Below, one piece after another: positions 22,944-35,785 of a stretch of 64,000 nt of DNA. The stretch is from Ignelater luminosus. Taxonomy: Eukaryota; Arthropoda; Insecta; Coleoptera; Elateridae. The DNA lies in contig VTPC01008275.1 of the NCBI GenBank assembly GCA_011009095.1, positions 28,667 through 92,666 of the forward strand, written 5' to 3'. A model generated the notes under the pieces. The model saw only the letters and a program-made list of their open reading frames with translations. It was not told the DNA's origin and did no database searches. Within the stretch, counting starts at the first letter, position 1, and each line of letters starts with the position of its first letter. The position numbers and the translations under genes are program-made.

Positions 22944-25076
22944 TATCTCTGAATTGTAAAACTGTTGCTTATTCCCAAACATTTAGGGAAGGATCCGTAA
23001 CATGGACATACTGTTGCCAGTTTACGTTTAAAATTAACATAAACATTAATTAACTATAAATATAAGTATTAAATAAATAAATATAATACTTAACATTAAT
23101 TGCAATTCATAGACTAAAACTGCGTAGTGAGTGAGTACTAGTTTCGTCCAAATGCTCTTAATTTTAAAATTCTGCCATTCTAAAATTATATATTCAAACC
23201 TACCCACGGCCCTAGGCAGCCGATAACTCAGAAACATCCTTGCACATACTTAATTAAATTTACCGTTGTAAGCGTAATGAGAACTAAATAAACCTTCATT
23301 AATTATTGTTCGTTCATTTCAACTGAAACTTTCCCTGAAATTTAACCAGTGTAGTATTAATGAGATATACTAAAATTGCAAGATTTACATAATAAACTAT
23401 AAGTGGTTTAGCAATTCGTTCAGAAAATTATACCTAATCGTACAAGTTTTGCATTAATTCAATTTAATACAGAGTTGCAAAAATAGGGATGTTGTTCCAG
23501 AAATTTAAATTTTAATACAATGGCAATTACTACATAAACATAACTAAATTTTGAGTCTACGTCTTTTTTTAATCAGGGTTAGTTAAGTAGTGCTTTTCAC
23601 TTTAGAAGTCTACAGAAAAATAAAAATACGAATAACTTCAATAAATTGTGAAAACTGCCGAGAGTATAATTAAGAGGAACGGTGAAATTTTCTTTTTTGC
23701 ACTTCAACAACCTGAGATACAGCAACAAACAAAATGAGAAGACAAAAAACTGTACCACGTAGAAGAGAATTAACTACTTAGAAGAGCCATCTACTACCAA
23801 AAATGCTCTCAAATTCGATGTTTTTAGTTAAAAATTTCAACTTTGAACTTTTAGCTACTAAACACTTTTTTCCTTTAATTGATAAATTGGTTTTTTATGT
23901 TCTCGGGCTAAAAGTTTGAATACTCATCAAAGTAGTAGCTTTTAATAGGGGCTACACGCACCTGCTTACTGAATCCCAATCGTTTTTACAGTTACCCTCT
24001 CTAAGAATTTCTCATAGTTGTTCATCAACCAATTAGTAATAGGTAATGCTAGATACAAAATCTAAAAACAGGAATTGATAGTTTAAACAAGAATTTAAAA
24101 CTGCAAGCTTCAAAATAGATTACATAAGTCAACATTTTTACATTATTGATAAAATTTCGTGTAGTTTATGCACTTTTGTAATAGAAAATGCACAAAACTT
24201 ATTCAGTGGTTATATTTCAAGAGATAGCTTCTAAATATAAACTAAATAGAAACTAAACAGCGCTCATTATGCAACGTCCACTACACTGTAGAGTGTAGAG
24301 CATTAATGGTAGGTACTCTAACTTTACTCCAGCTTTCCCTTTTATTTCTAGTCATTTTCAACATTAGCGGCAGTTAGTAACATAAAATAAAGTAAATTCT
24401 TACTTAAAATAACATCTAATTTGCCGCTAGCAGCAACAAATCCAAATAAAGCAACACTCTCACGTATTATCATAATTCTAAAGAATTACCAACCTAACAA
24501 CCTTAAAGGGGAATATATGCAATTCCTAAAGCATACTTGTTCCTTGTGCATCATTCAAAATTACAGTGACAAGTTAAACAAATCTTGATTTTAATAAAGA
24601 GAAATTCTACTTCACACGATGATCTACCTAACCTCTGCAGTCAACAGCGCAGTTTCAATACCCTTAATCTGCTATTTATAAATCATAAGTTATTGAAGTT
24701 AGAAAAATTTTATGACATTAATAACAAACTGTCTTTAAAGTTTTCTGTTTTTAGCAATTTGCTATTATTTACTTAGAGAGATTGTACTTTGTCATCGAAA
24801 TGAAAGTGTTGATTCTTGAAGTTCAAATAATAAAGTTAATATACAGGGTGTTTTTTTCAGATGCCCATCTGCCAAATCACGGAAACTGCAATGAAGAGTA
24901 AGCCGATTATCTTAATTATTATGTATGGAAAACGCAACTTTTCTGAGATGGGGGATGTCAAAACCTCATTTCAAGGTTTCTTCTTTATTCGATACCTCAG
25001 AACAAAGCGCCCTATGAAATCTAAATTTTCGACATGCTTCTTACTGTAATTTAAGAGATATATAATTTTACAAATT
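22944..25076. other. Non-coding stretch with an orphan TATACAG end
   Basis: No gene is seen. TATACAGGGTGTTTTTTTCAG starts at 24840 and looks like one end of a repeat running right; no matching inverted end was found. Confidence 0.35.
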
Positions 25077-26024
25077 TATACAGTGCGTCCAAGATAAGGA
25101 TTTATAGGACCTTTTTGTTGGCGTTTAGAAAATCTAGATATCTTAGATAGTTTCAGAGATACTTAAGAAAAGTAGATTTCTCAATTTTCGTTATTATGTT
25201 TTCTTTCCTTTATTTGAAGAAATATTGGAAAACTAAAACCACTTTTCCATTGCCACTTTTTGTTCTCTATTAAAATACGCTAACAAAATTCCTGTACAAC
25301 GTTTCGTTTCGAGCAACCATCATCAACCTCATTTTTTTAAATAGGAGGAAAAACAATTGAAAATTGTTTTGAATAGCTTTTGTTGTCACGATTCTAACCA
25401 GGTAAACATGATAGGGTTATTTTGGTTTTGATTTTTTTGTGTTGAACGCTGCTGTGACCAACGATAATAATTGTTGTTCATCTTTAAAATTTTGGTTGAG
25501 CACATGATGCTTGACATAATCCCAGACAAAAGAAATCTGACGGTGTTAGATTAGGTGATCGTGCAGGCCAGTGTACTGCAGAATGCATTAATTCATAGCA
25601 TAAGAAATCAAAATAACCCTATCATGTTTACATCATTAGAATTGTGACAACCAGAGCTATCCAAAACAATTTTAAATTGTTTTTTCCTCTATTAAAAAAA
25701 ATGAGGTTCATTATGGTTACTCAAAATCGAAACGTTGTATAGGAATTTTATTGGCGTATTTTAATAGAGAACAAAAAGTGACAATGGAAAAGTGGTTTTA
25801 GTTTTTGATATCTCTTCAAATAAAGGAAAGGAAAAATTATAACGAAAATCGAGAAATTTACTTTTTTTAAATATCTCTGAAACTATCCCAGATATCTAGA
25901 TTTTGCAAGCACCAACAAAAAGGTTTTATAAATAGCCAACTTTCATTCCATTGAACCCATGCTGTATCTCTTACCGTTTCCAAGATCCCCATGCTATGCA
26001 TCCTTATCTTGGACACACTGTATA
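25077..26024. mobile_element. Foldback element with long inverted arms
   Basis: Ends read TATACAGTGCGTCCAAGA on the left and TATACAGTGTGTCCAAGA (reverse complement) on the right, and the inverted similarity runs through about 350-420 bp on each side (25077-25434 and 25602-26024). Both arms contain GTTTCAGAGATA, CTAAAACCACTTTTCC and AAACATGATAGGGTTATTTT. The right arm has about 65-85 bp near its end that the left arm lacks. The central spacer holds a transposase remnant. The structure could have formed by inverted duplication of one element end. Confidence 0.8.
25460..25572 (-). pseudogene. Transposase C-terminal remnant in the foldback spacer
   Basis: Minus-strand reading from 25570 gives WPARSPNLTPSDFFCLG and then a run ending FKDEQQLLSLVTAAF. 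The family block is WPARSPDLTPLDFFLWG, containing the third catalytic Asp of the insect transposase group whose N-terminus is DUF4817. The first part and the two other acidic residues are absent. It shows which autonomous family the foldback element came from. Confidence 0.75.
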
Positions 26025-29000
26025 TTTAAACGATATACCCACCATAGGTGTGTAGACTCAAAAGGAATGCAAGAGAACGCTTATAGAGAAACTTGCTGCG
26101 CCACTGTAAAGCTAACAAGTAATGTAATTTCTGAATTCTATATTTAATTTAGTAGAATGGATTACTCTTGTATGTTTTTCCTATATAGTATGTGCCGTTT
26201 GCGAGAAAGTCTGACTTGTTCTTAAATCTATCAGTGGCAATAAGATAAGGTTCAGATGCATAAATTCCTTGATATCTTGGAAACAACATATAATATTCAA
26301 ATCAATTTTTTTGAATAGTACTTTGTTAAGATATCTTAATAATAAGGCTTCCTTATGAATAGAACAGCCTGTAGAAACCGTACCGTATTGATTCCATTGA
26401 ATATATTTTAGCATATTTACTTGAACACACCTCGTATGCAATACCTTGGCATTTATAAATAACGTGTACAAGTCTGGTAGCATGATGCAGTATACATAAA
26501 TATGTCTCCAAATAAAATTCTTGCCTTTACTTCTAAAACGTTAGACACATTAATAATTATAAAACGGTCAGGTTGCTAAAATAAACAGTTTGTATGCTCT
26601 ACTGTATATTAAAACTCTACCTCTGTACAGATGTTTTCTTTAGAAGACGTTTCTAAAATGTCAGACAAAAGCAATTTATTGCGGATAGTGGTGTGAGAAT
26701 ATAATAATAATTTCTTATCTTAACATTCAAAATCCTACCCTAAATCTCTTACCATTACCATTACATCTAGTAATGTCTCTTCTTTTCCAGATTGCCTGAG
26801 AACGAGGCGTTAGGGGTCTATAAACCCCAATTTCTGCATTTAGCGTGAGATTTCTGCAGATTTCCAAGCAATTTCTCGTCAAGTTAGCCCATTGCTCACT
26901 TAAACACCGTAACCATGTAGAATTCCCTGTGCGAACAAAAAAAGAATCCTGTTTATCAAATACAACCTTTTTAGTGCCTATCCAGAGAGTCTACTTCATT
27001 GTGTAGTGCTCACTAATTAGTGTAGCTGAGTGGAATTGACTGCAGTGAAACCCATTCAGGTTATTGAATGGCTTGCCTGGTTTCAGGAAGCTATTAAATC
27101 TTACTTTGAAAATTCAATTTCGCTTTGAGAGTGCGATACACAAATTTTGAAGTAGAACCTCCACAAATTCCATCCACAAGAATGTTGAAAGGAAAGTATT
27201 TGTTGCCCTGGAAAAATCCATTTGCGAGACAATACGAATCAATCCATGTTATTATTTCACCACGTCTTTGGGAAGTGGTTTTCAGACTCTATCAAAGCTC
27301 CAAAGAAGATGCACTACTTTTACTGCGATTCTAAGATTTACTATTGTCCCTTTATTAGGCTGGTGAAACCTATGGTGGTCATCGTGCCCGACAAAAGTAG
27401 CTCTTGCTTGATGTTCTAATAGTGTAGGCTAAAAATACGGCTTGTGTGTGATTATCATAATCGTATGGTGATAAGTGTTTCAGGTACCTACGGGTATCAC
27501 CCTTTTGCGAATCACATAAGGACCTCAAGAGCGTAAGTAGATAAAGTTTCATTCAGTCTGGAATCGAACACAACTTATGTAAGTCAAAGGACATCAGTAG
27601 ATAATTAGCGATCACTATCCGGATCGTTTGTTAACCGTGATCTATATAACACAACTGACGGGGCCGATAAGAAACCAATGAATCGTCGCCCGCCGCTTGT
27701 AATTCAGTTCTCGGATTGTTTGCTTTCTTTTGGAGACAACCCCTTATTTTTGTTATTAAAGTTTTTCCGCTTATTTAATGTTTTCGATTTTATTTTTGTT
27801 TGTCTTGCAATAGCACAATACATCAGATTATTGCTTTTTTTACTTTTAGCCTTGTACAATAAATTTTGTAATATTAGTTTACATACAATATATATATAAA
27901 CATTAATTTAAGTTTATATGTGTTGTTTTGCTTGTAAAATTTTAGGAACTCGAATTACTTGTAAAGAGTGGCTCTGTCGCTCTGATCACCTTCAATGGAC
28001 TGATCCAGCGTGGGATTGCTACTGAGCCCGACTCGTTTGTTATGTTGTTATTTTAAATTCGATTGAAGGATCTCCTATAAAAGCATTAGCTTGAGCTTCA
28101 TAACAAGCCAAAATAATTATCATTCTTATAGATATACCAACCCTTGCCAATGGTTTATGGCGGAACCTGTATTATAAAGACTGACCCACCATTATGGGCG
28201 CCCGTTAATTTGACCTATGTTTTTTCCTACTTTTCTTATTTTTATTCTCGAAAAGGATAGAAATTTTCCTTATAACACTGTAGTTTACATCTTCTTTTCC
28301 TATACATTGCTTGTAGTGTGTCTCGTTTTTTATTGATGAACCGTTGTTGTGTCTATTCAACACCATTACACTGTCACAATAATTCTTCTTCACGTACAAA
28401 GTATATTTATATGTATCAAGTATGTTCGTATGATGATCCCCGACTGGTTCGTGGAAGGAGATAAAGTGGTGAACCATCTACTAGAGCCTCCTTGAAGTGC
28501 ATCCCTGTCTCATTAGTAAGCATATCATCAAGATCCATAGTCTTTTTAGTCGAATCAGATTTATTTCTGACTCTCGTGCAATTTGCCAAGTGAAACACTG
28601 ATTTATTAGAAATTCATTTACTTGAGATTAGTTTAACAAATTTTGGTTTTTGGTACATTCTTTAAGAGGAAATCTTATTTCAAATATATGATTTATTTAG
28701 CAACAAATTTTTTGATCAGAGTGATGGAAAAGAGGTTATTTTTCAAAACCTATCAGAGTCCTAGGCAGCATTCACTACATGGAACCGGCCATTTTGAAGG
28801 TGTTTGAAGGGACAAAAGGAACCTTACAGTAAAAAAATCATTTTTGTTGCAATTACTTCCAAACTGACTCCCGTGTTTGAAAAGGTTTACTAGACTGCAT
28901 AGGGCTCGCTAGGGTTACTTCTGGGGAAACAAGTGTGCGTATTATTAAGTGCTATACAAGTTATTTCAGAAAACACACAATGCTTATATTTTCTTGTTTT

Positions 29001-31415
29001 GCTCGACTTTCACACTTGCTTGAAGTACAATTATTATTTTCTACACTGGTTAACTCTCAACCAAAGCTAGTATTCAAAACTGATAATTATACTTCAAGAG
29101 AATACTGGAGTAGAGCAAAAAGGGAAACCATGGGTGTACCGTGTTTTCTGGGACACCCTGTATATGTTTCAAAAGATCTTCCAAGTATTTTAAACGAGCC
29201 TTCAATATGTATGGTAGAAATCTATCTGCATGCTTGCTAACTTATTTGTTGCTAATCTATAATATCATTTTCAATAGTCTTATGTGTTCGTACCTGTAGT
29301 GTACGTTTCAGGTCATGCGTAATGCGGCCAGTTGGTTGTAAATTTAAATTCATAATAACCTATTGTTATAGTCACGTACTTTTACTACGCTCTTGAAAAA
29401 CTCTACCTACCTACATTCACTTAAAAGAGTTACAGGAGTTTAATAATTGAAGTTAAGACGGTATTTATTGACATTTTAAAACTCTGTTCACTATATTTCA
29501 ATATTCATTATACTAGCCTCAGAAATCATTACTGATAGATTATGACCATGCTTCCTTTACGTTTTCTGTAAAAGACCAAACCTTGGTTGTATCTGCCTTA
29601 ATTTGATTTTTCACAGCTTCAGTATTACACACTTAAACTTCTATGAAAATTCTAAGTATCTTCTAACATTCTCGGATAGATGTTTTCCTGATGTGTTTAT
29701 CTTTGTAAGTTTTGCTGGGGTTATAAAAGTTGTGTGGTAAGACTTAAGATCTAGTGTTTCCAAATATAATGTCATTGATTCAATAGACTTCAAGAATTTC
29801 ACAGTAGATAACTAGGCTGTGGTTCTTTGGAGACTACTGGCACTGGATGAATTTGATTTATAAACTAATTTAGTTTATCAATGGTTCTGCAAGTACTAAC
29901 TATATTGCCTCTGCCAATCTTTCTTGAGCTTTGTTTTCCTGTTTAGTTGCTACCAAAGATGCTGACAGTGAACATTGGACGTAGAGAAAAAAACTTATTT
30001 CAAATTATTGGAGTTTTTTCTTCTTATAATGCAAAGAAGGGGGTTTTTTGCGCAAACCCTTAAACATTGTAAACATAGGGAATTTTAATTTCTTCTTCCC
30101 TGCTAACTAATTCATGTATTATCTCATATTTGCAGTTCTACAGTTCTTAGACTTCTCCCTTTTTGATATTGTTCTTGTGTTATGAACTTTAATCCGCAAG
30201 GATCTGGCTGTCTCTTCTGTATGTGCTCTAGCTCACTAAACAATCCTGTGTAGGCACAAGTACTTGTTTGCTAGCCTTTGTTGTTATCTTTGATTGTAGT
30301 AACTATCTATATTTGAATATAATACATAATTATGTTGAAACTCTGAGTTGATCAGAGACACCTGTACATACAGGATGATAAGGCGAAAGACTGAGGACAA
30401 AATCAGAATCCGAGTCAGCTTCTGCAAACAAAACACAACACAGTTAAAGTTAATCTACACCTTTAACGTTATTCAGAGTAACAGACATTATCTTTCTAAG
30501 ATTTTAGAACATCATTGATATCATAAACCACAAATAAACTATAGCTGAATGATTTAAGAAACTATAAAAATCCTCAAAATTATCTGGAAGATATTGCCTA
30601 CATTTTATTTCGTCATTCTGTTAGTCAAAAGTTTAGAAAGTTAAAAAGTACCTAGTGTAAAACAAAACATATTTCTAAACAAGTTAAAAAATCGATTTTT
30701 CTGAGCAAGTGCTTAGTACCTTAACTCTTTAAAAAGTGTTTTTAAATTTAAAACTTGAAAGCTTTATATTTATTGCACACCTACTTGTACAAATTTAAAT
30801 AAAGCATAAAAATGCTCTATTTGATATCTTCAATTAGCAGTTTGAAAGACTCTCATAGAACAAATGAGAGTGGTGGATAATTATTAAAAGCTAATACAAG
30901 AGTAATAAATTCTATTTCTAATGAGACTTACTTAAAGATGCGTATGTATTGACGAGACAAACAAATAATAAGAGTTGTAATAGAAGTTTTTGACCTAATA
31001 ATTAATTCTAAATAGATTTTAAATAAACTGACATGCAGACTCTTACATAGAAAGATATCAACATTTTATTATAAAATCAAACAGATCTAGACTAGAAAAA
31101 CTAAAATGGACATCACAGCATCAATAATTGATATTTTTACAATTAATGTATGGATCTCATATATCGCATAATAGTATATTATGCAACAAGTGCCGAAGGA
31201 GCTCTTTTGGCATATGCAGCATATGCTATTTTTTCTATGCACTTGTCTAAAAAAGTTATTTTCAATACGAGCGCGCTGTCACTTCGCATTTCAGACGTTA
31301 GTCCGAAATGTTAAACCCGAGGCGCAAGCCAAGTGTTTGTAAAAAAAGTCGAGCGCCTCAGTAGTGACAGCTGGAGTCTGTAGGATGTCAGATTAGGTAC
31401 AGAAACAAAGAAACT
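26025..31415. other. Long non-coding stretch
   Basis: No supported gene in 5.4 kb. A repeat end GGGACACCCTGTATA finishes at 29164 (reverse complement TATACAGGGTGTCCC); its other end is not visible. A weak tRNA-like GTTCGATTCCAG appears on the minus strand near 27560 but does not fold into a tRNA. Short (TA)n runs occur near 27890. Confidence 0.4.
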
Positions 31416-31600
31416 TATACAGGGTAAGACACGACATGTGCACCAAGTGAAAACTGATGACAAAGGAAACCATTTTAACTAAGAAAGTTCATACGAACTT
31501 ATCAGTTATGTCCAATTTTGTTTCGTTACTGAGATATAGCAATCTTACTCCAAATGGTTGCCAGCAGTTTTGGCACGCATGTCGTGAATCACCTTGTATA
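31416..31600. mobile_element. 185-bp MITE with TATACA termini
   Basis: Left TATACAGGGTAAGACACGACATG (first bases at 31416) and right TATACAAGGTGATTCACGACATG (reverse complement, ending 31600) form imperfect inverted repeats of about 29 bp. There is no coding capacity. It belongs with the other TATACAG-ended repeats of the window. Confidence 0.65.
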
Positions 31601-34600
31601 TTTAGTTATAAATTGTAACGTAAACTCGCGTTACAGATAATTTATATTAAAGTCAATCTAAGACTTTTTTGTCTTAGGCCGGCTAGTTCACAGGGTGGCC
31701 TTGGGCGTCTGATAATGGAACTACGTGCACAATAAAACACAAAGAATAGTTCAGTTAAAAAATTTCAACAAAAAATAGGGCGCCAAAGTTTTTCTACAAA
31801 AGCACAGAAATTTAAAAAAAATAGATAAAAGGTACAATGTTCTAAACCTCTAATGAATTAACCAAGCATTAATTAAACAAACAAAAAAGATTTTTAAATA
31901 AGCAGTTTAACAATTAGATAAAGTAAATAATATTGCCATATTAAATTTTTAAATACATCTTTAAATACCATATTAGTGAGCTATAACGTAAATAAAATGT
32001 TAAGAAATGTCAGAAGTCTTATCAATTACAAACACGCCTATAATTTGTGATAAAGATATATTGAAAGTTTAGAAAAGTATAAAAATATAAAAAATTAATG
32101 CAGCAATAATTTTAACTGCAATTAATAAAGTAATTATCCCTAATTATAAATCATCATAATCATAAGGAAAACTTGAAAACGTTTATCAGCATCAAATGAT
32201 TAATCAAAAAAAAACAATTTGGAGCAAGTCAAAGCTACAAACAAACTATGATTTTTAATCACAGAGTAATTTAGAATAACACTTGGAATCGAAAACTGAA
32301 GAGTCATAAAAACTTACCACGAAATCCCCGCTGAGATACAGATCTGTATGCAGAGTTAGACTAAAGTTAAAATAAAATAATTAAAGTGAATTCATTGGAA
32401 TTAAAAATTTTAAAGCAACCCCGGAAGCAGAGGTCGAAATGGAGGATTTTCTTGACGGGTAGATATTGACTTTCTAAGCCTTTCAATCATAATCTCTCTC
32501 TCCTTAAGATCATGCGCCTAGGTATGAGGTGATGAAGTTGAATTAAATTCTAGGGAGGACTTCCTGATTTCTTCAAACATCCAAGTATTAAATTACAGAA
32601 GTTGTCCTTGACGGTTACCAAGAAACTAAAAGTCGAAGAGAAGACTCCATCAGACCACCGTTGATATAATCAAGGAAACAACTTACTTCAATCTGTAGTG
32701 CTTCGCACACGCAAGAAAAACCTTCACACCTCACAGCAATAGCATAGGCCCTACAGGTTCACCAAAAACAAACGGTCTGTCCCTCGTCGGAAGAAGAATC
32801 TCCCGTAACCTACTTGACAAGTCACTTAACCAATCAGAACATCACAACGCAAGTCCGTAATGAAAATTTAAACCTCAATTTAAAAAATCTCTGTAAGAAT
32901 TCAATTTAAGAAACCAGTTAGCAAAACAAAATAGGAAAAAGTTGGTAACTAGCATCAATCTCAACATCTGCAAGGGAAATATTTAAACAAAAATATAAAG
33001 AATTTTTAATTAAAAACTATAACCTTACTCTGATGACATAGTCTTATTCAAGTTACTAACCGGATCCCAAGATTAAACACAATTCAACAGAAAATTTGCC
33101 CGGTAACAGCTGTTCAAATTCTCTAATCATACAATGGAAAAATAAACTTGACGTTGGAAGCAATTATACCCTGCATTCCCCTTGCAAAAATAGAAAAATT
33201 CGTCAACTATAAATTGAATTTAAGATTTAGAAACACTACAACAAAATTAATCAACCTCACTATCAAAAGAAAATTTTTTCCAACGAGAGAAAACTATTAA
33301 GAAAATACAAAAACACACCGAAAGAACAGCTTAAATACAACACATGTAACGGAAGCAAGAAGTGAACGTTACAAAATACTCTCGTTGTTAATGTAAAAAG
33401 TAGACAATTATAAACATCTGCAGTAAATTTGACGTATCGACATTATAAAGCCGTATCGATATTATAATGAATTAATGATATGCACTTATGATCTTGGTCA
33501 ACTTCATTTTTTAATCTAACGGCAATGGTTTTTCTTAATTATTTTCTTTAAATTACGATTGTGCATATATATGTCTATATGACTAGAATGCAAAGAGTTT
33601 TTTTTCGAACTCAAAGGGTTTATAATTTCCTACTAATTTCTAAAGCTTCACATTACACTCTTGTGACATAAATAACTATTTCGTTTATGTATCTCACAAA
33701 GCGATTAAAAAATAAATTCTTTGATACATCTTTTGGTGTCAAAAGAAACCTCTCTAAGCGCTAGTGTCCAAAAGCAATTTAAGCTCTAGTGCGTACTGCT
33801 TTTAGTATCAAATGGGAATATCCAATACACTTTAACGTGCGTTTCCGAAAATGTACTAGTTTTTCTTCATTTTAATCAGATGGTAACTAATAATGATGTA
33901 AGAATAAAATATTACTATTTTTACTTATATTTAGGTATAGACTTCACAAAATTATCGCTTTCTAGTACTAACCGTATAATTGCTATTTCAGTCAGGTTTT
34001 ACAGCCCATTTATTTAATATTAATTATTAATTTCTGACACTACTTAGTATACATAATATGGAAATCAGTTTATTATGTTTACTTTAATAAGTGTTTTGAA
34101 AATAATAATAACTATAATAATATGGATTTCTAGAACATGGGAAAGCGTTACACCTGTAAAATCAAAATCAGCTGTATACTAATAGTTAATAATATTAACA
34201 ACTAGTAGATAGCTAAGTATACAAATTTTTGTTTAATTATTCAGAATCGTAAAATGGTAAAGTTTAGTATATTACTAACTTCACAGCCACTATAAAATAA
34301 TGTTTATACAGGGTGTTTTTGAAATGGTTTCATGGAATGAAACTGCAAATTCTGAGGCAAGTAGTATATACATTAAAGAATACTATTTCACGGAACTTCC
34401 CCTTAATTAAGGAATTAATACAACCCCAATTTTAAAGCAAAAGTTGTTTGAGGACCACTGGCATTGGATATGTAGTTTTTACGGTATGAATTAACAGCTG
34501 CAGTATAAACAACAGCATTAAAAAAAGAAATGGCATCTTGTGACATAAATCACAAAACTTTAAACATGTTTACTTATTAAAACCTTTATTAAGCACGTTT

Positions 34601-35277
34601 TGTTTATGGTCAAGAATGAATTTGCAGCAAACAAGTGTAGCGGTCAATGTATGATGGTAGTGATAACTTACATAACAAACAAATTTAAAATTATTGATTA
34701 ATGGAAAAGTGTCCGTCATTCAGAAATTCAAGTCATTAGAAAGATAACTCCTTGCTGTCAATTTTGTTTGAAAAGTAGCAAAAGTTTATTATAGTACAGT
34801 TTCTGAAAATGTGCACTTTTTCGTGCACCACTGGTGGTACTATCTTTTCGGTTGAGGGTGGCAATTTCAATAATTTTTATTTTGTTTAGAAAATCAACTC
34901 AAATCAGGTGCATTTTTTTGCCAGACGACTCTTATATTTAGTTATGCATCCTGGACGTATTTAGACAGTTTAGGCAGTTGCCCCGCAAACACGGCTCTTC
35001 AGCCGGCCCTGCCAACACTTTACCATATTGATTTACGTCATCTTTAAATGCCTAATTGCTAAATTATGTTTTGAGTATACGCATTAACTGTGTTAAACTC
35101 ATAACCACAGATAACCCGTACAGTCCAGTTACCAGAGAAAAACCTGATATTGAAACCTATCCAACAGATTTTTATGGGAAGTTATTAAGTTTTATGCATA
35201 GAGTAAGGATCGAAGGAGTATGTACGGCCCACATAGTTGCTTCCTCAATAAATAATAGGCTCAAAAAATGCTAAGTA
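31601..35277. other. Non-coding stretch with orphan repeat ends
   Basis: No gene. TATACAGGGTGTTTTTGAAATG starts at 34305. A hAT-like right end finishes at 35011 (reverse complement CAGGGCCGGCTGAAGAG). Neither has a visible partner. Confidence 0.4.
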
Positions 35278-35460
35278 GGGGAGACCGGGGCATTAGCTTA
35301 CTGCAGATTTTAATTGCTTATAACAAAGTTACTTTTTAAGATTATGTCTTAAAATTTTGTTTGTGGATTGCAAACTATAAATAGTTTATTGTTTTATGGT
35401 CAAATCTGTATTATTTCAAACTAAAATAATATATTTGCTTATTTTATTTATTTTTCTAAA

Positions 35461-35516
35461 TACGCTAATACCTCGAACCTATTGAGGTAATAGCGTATAA
35501 GAAATGCTATTGCCCC
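35461..35516. repeat. Subterminal TACGCTATTGCCCC repeats, left
   Basis: TACGCTAATACCTC (35461) faces GAGGTAATAGCGTA (35484-35497), a near-perfect palindrome, followed by ATGCTATTGCCCC (35504-35516). These resemble the sequence of the TIR inner part and are probable transposase-binding sites. Confidence 0.7.
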
Positions 35517-35785
35517 ATATGGCAACTACCATACAAATTAAAAAACAACATACTTTCAACATTTAATAAAAACAGAATATAAAAACTATAAAAGTATTCC
35601 AAAAATCGGGAAATAAATATACACTCTGTATTCATATAGGAACAGGGTGGGAGTACGTTGTACTCTAAAAATAAAATTTTTACAAAAAAACAAACTAAAC
35701 TCTAAAAAACAAACCTAGTGATGAATACTAAAAAACAAAACTAAAATGTCACTCTAAAAATAGTAGGTAATGTTTCCACGTATTA

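Noticed and set aside
27540-27580. tRNA-like B-box (GTTCGATTCCAG on the minus strand)
   Set aside because: The flanking bases do not form a T-arm or acceptor stem, and no A-box lies at the right distance.
28935-29240. 101-codon open frame
   Set aside because: It runs through a repeat end (GGGACACCCTGTATA) and has no domain.
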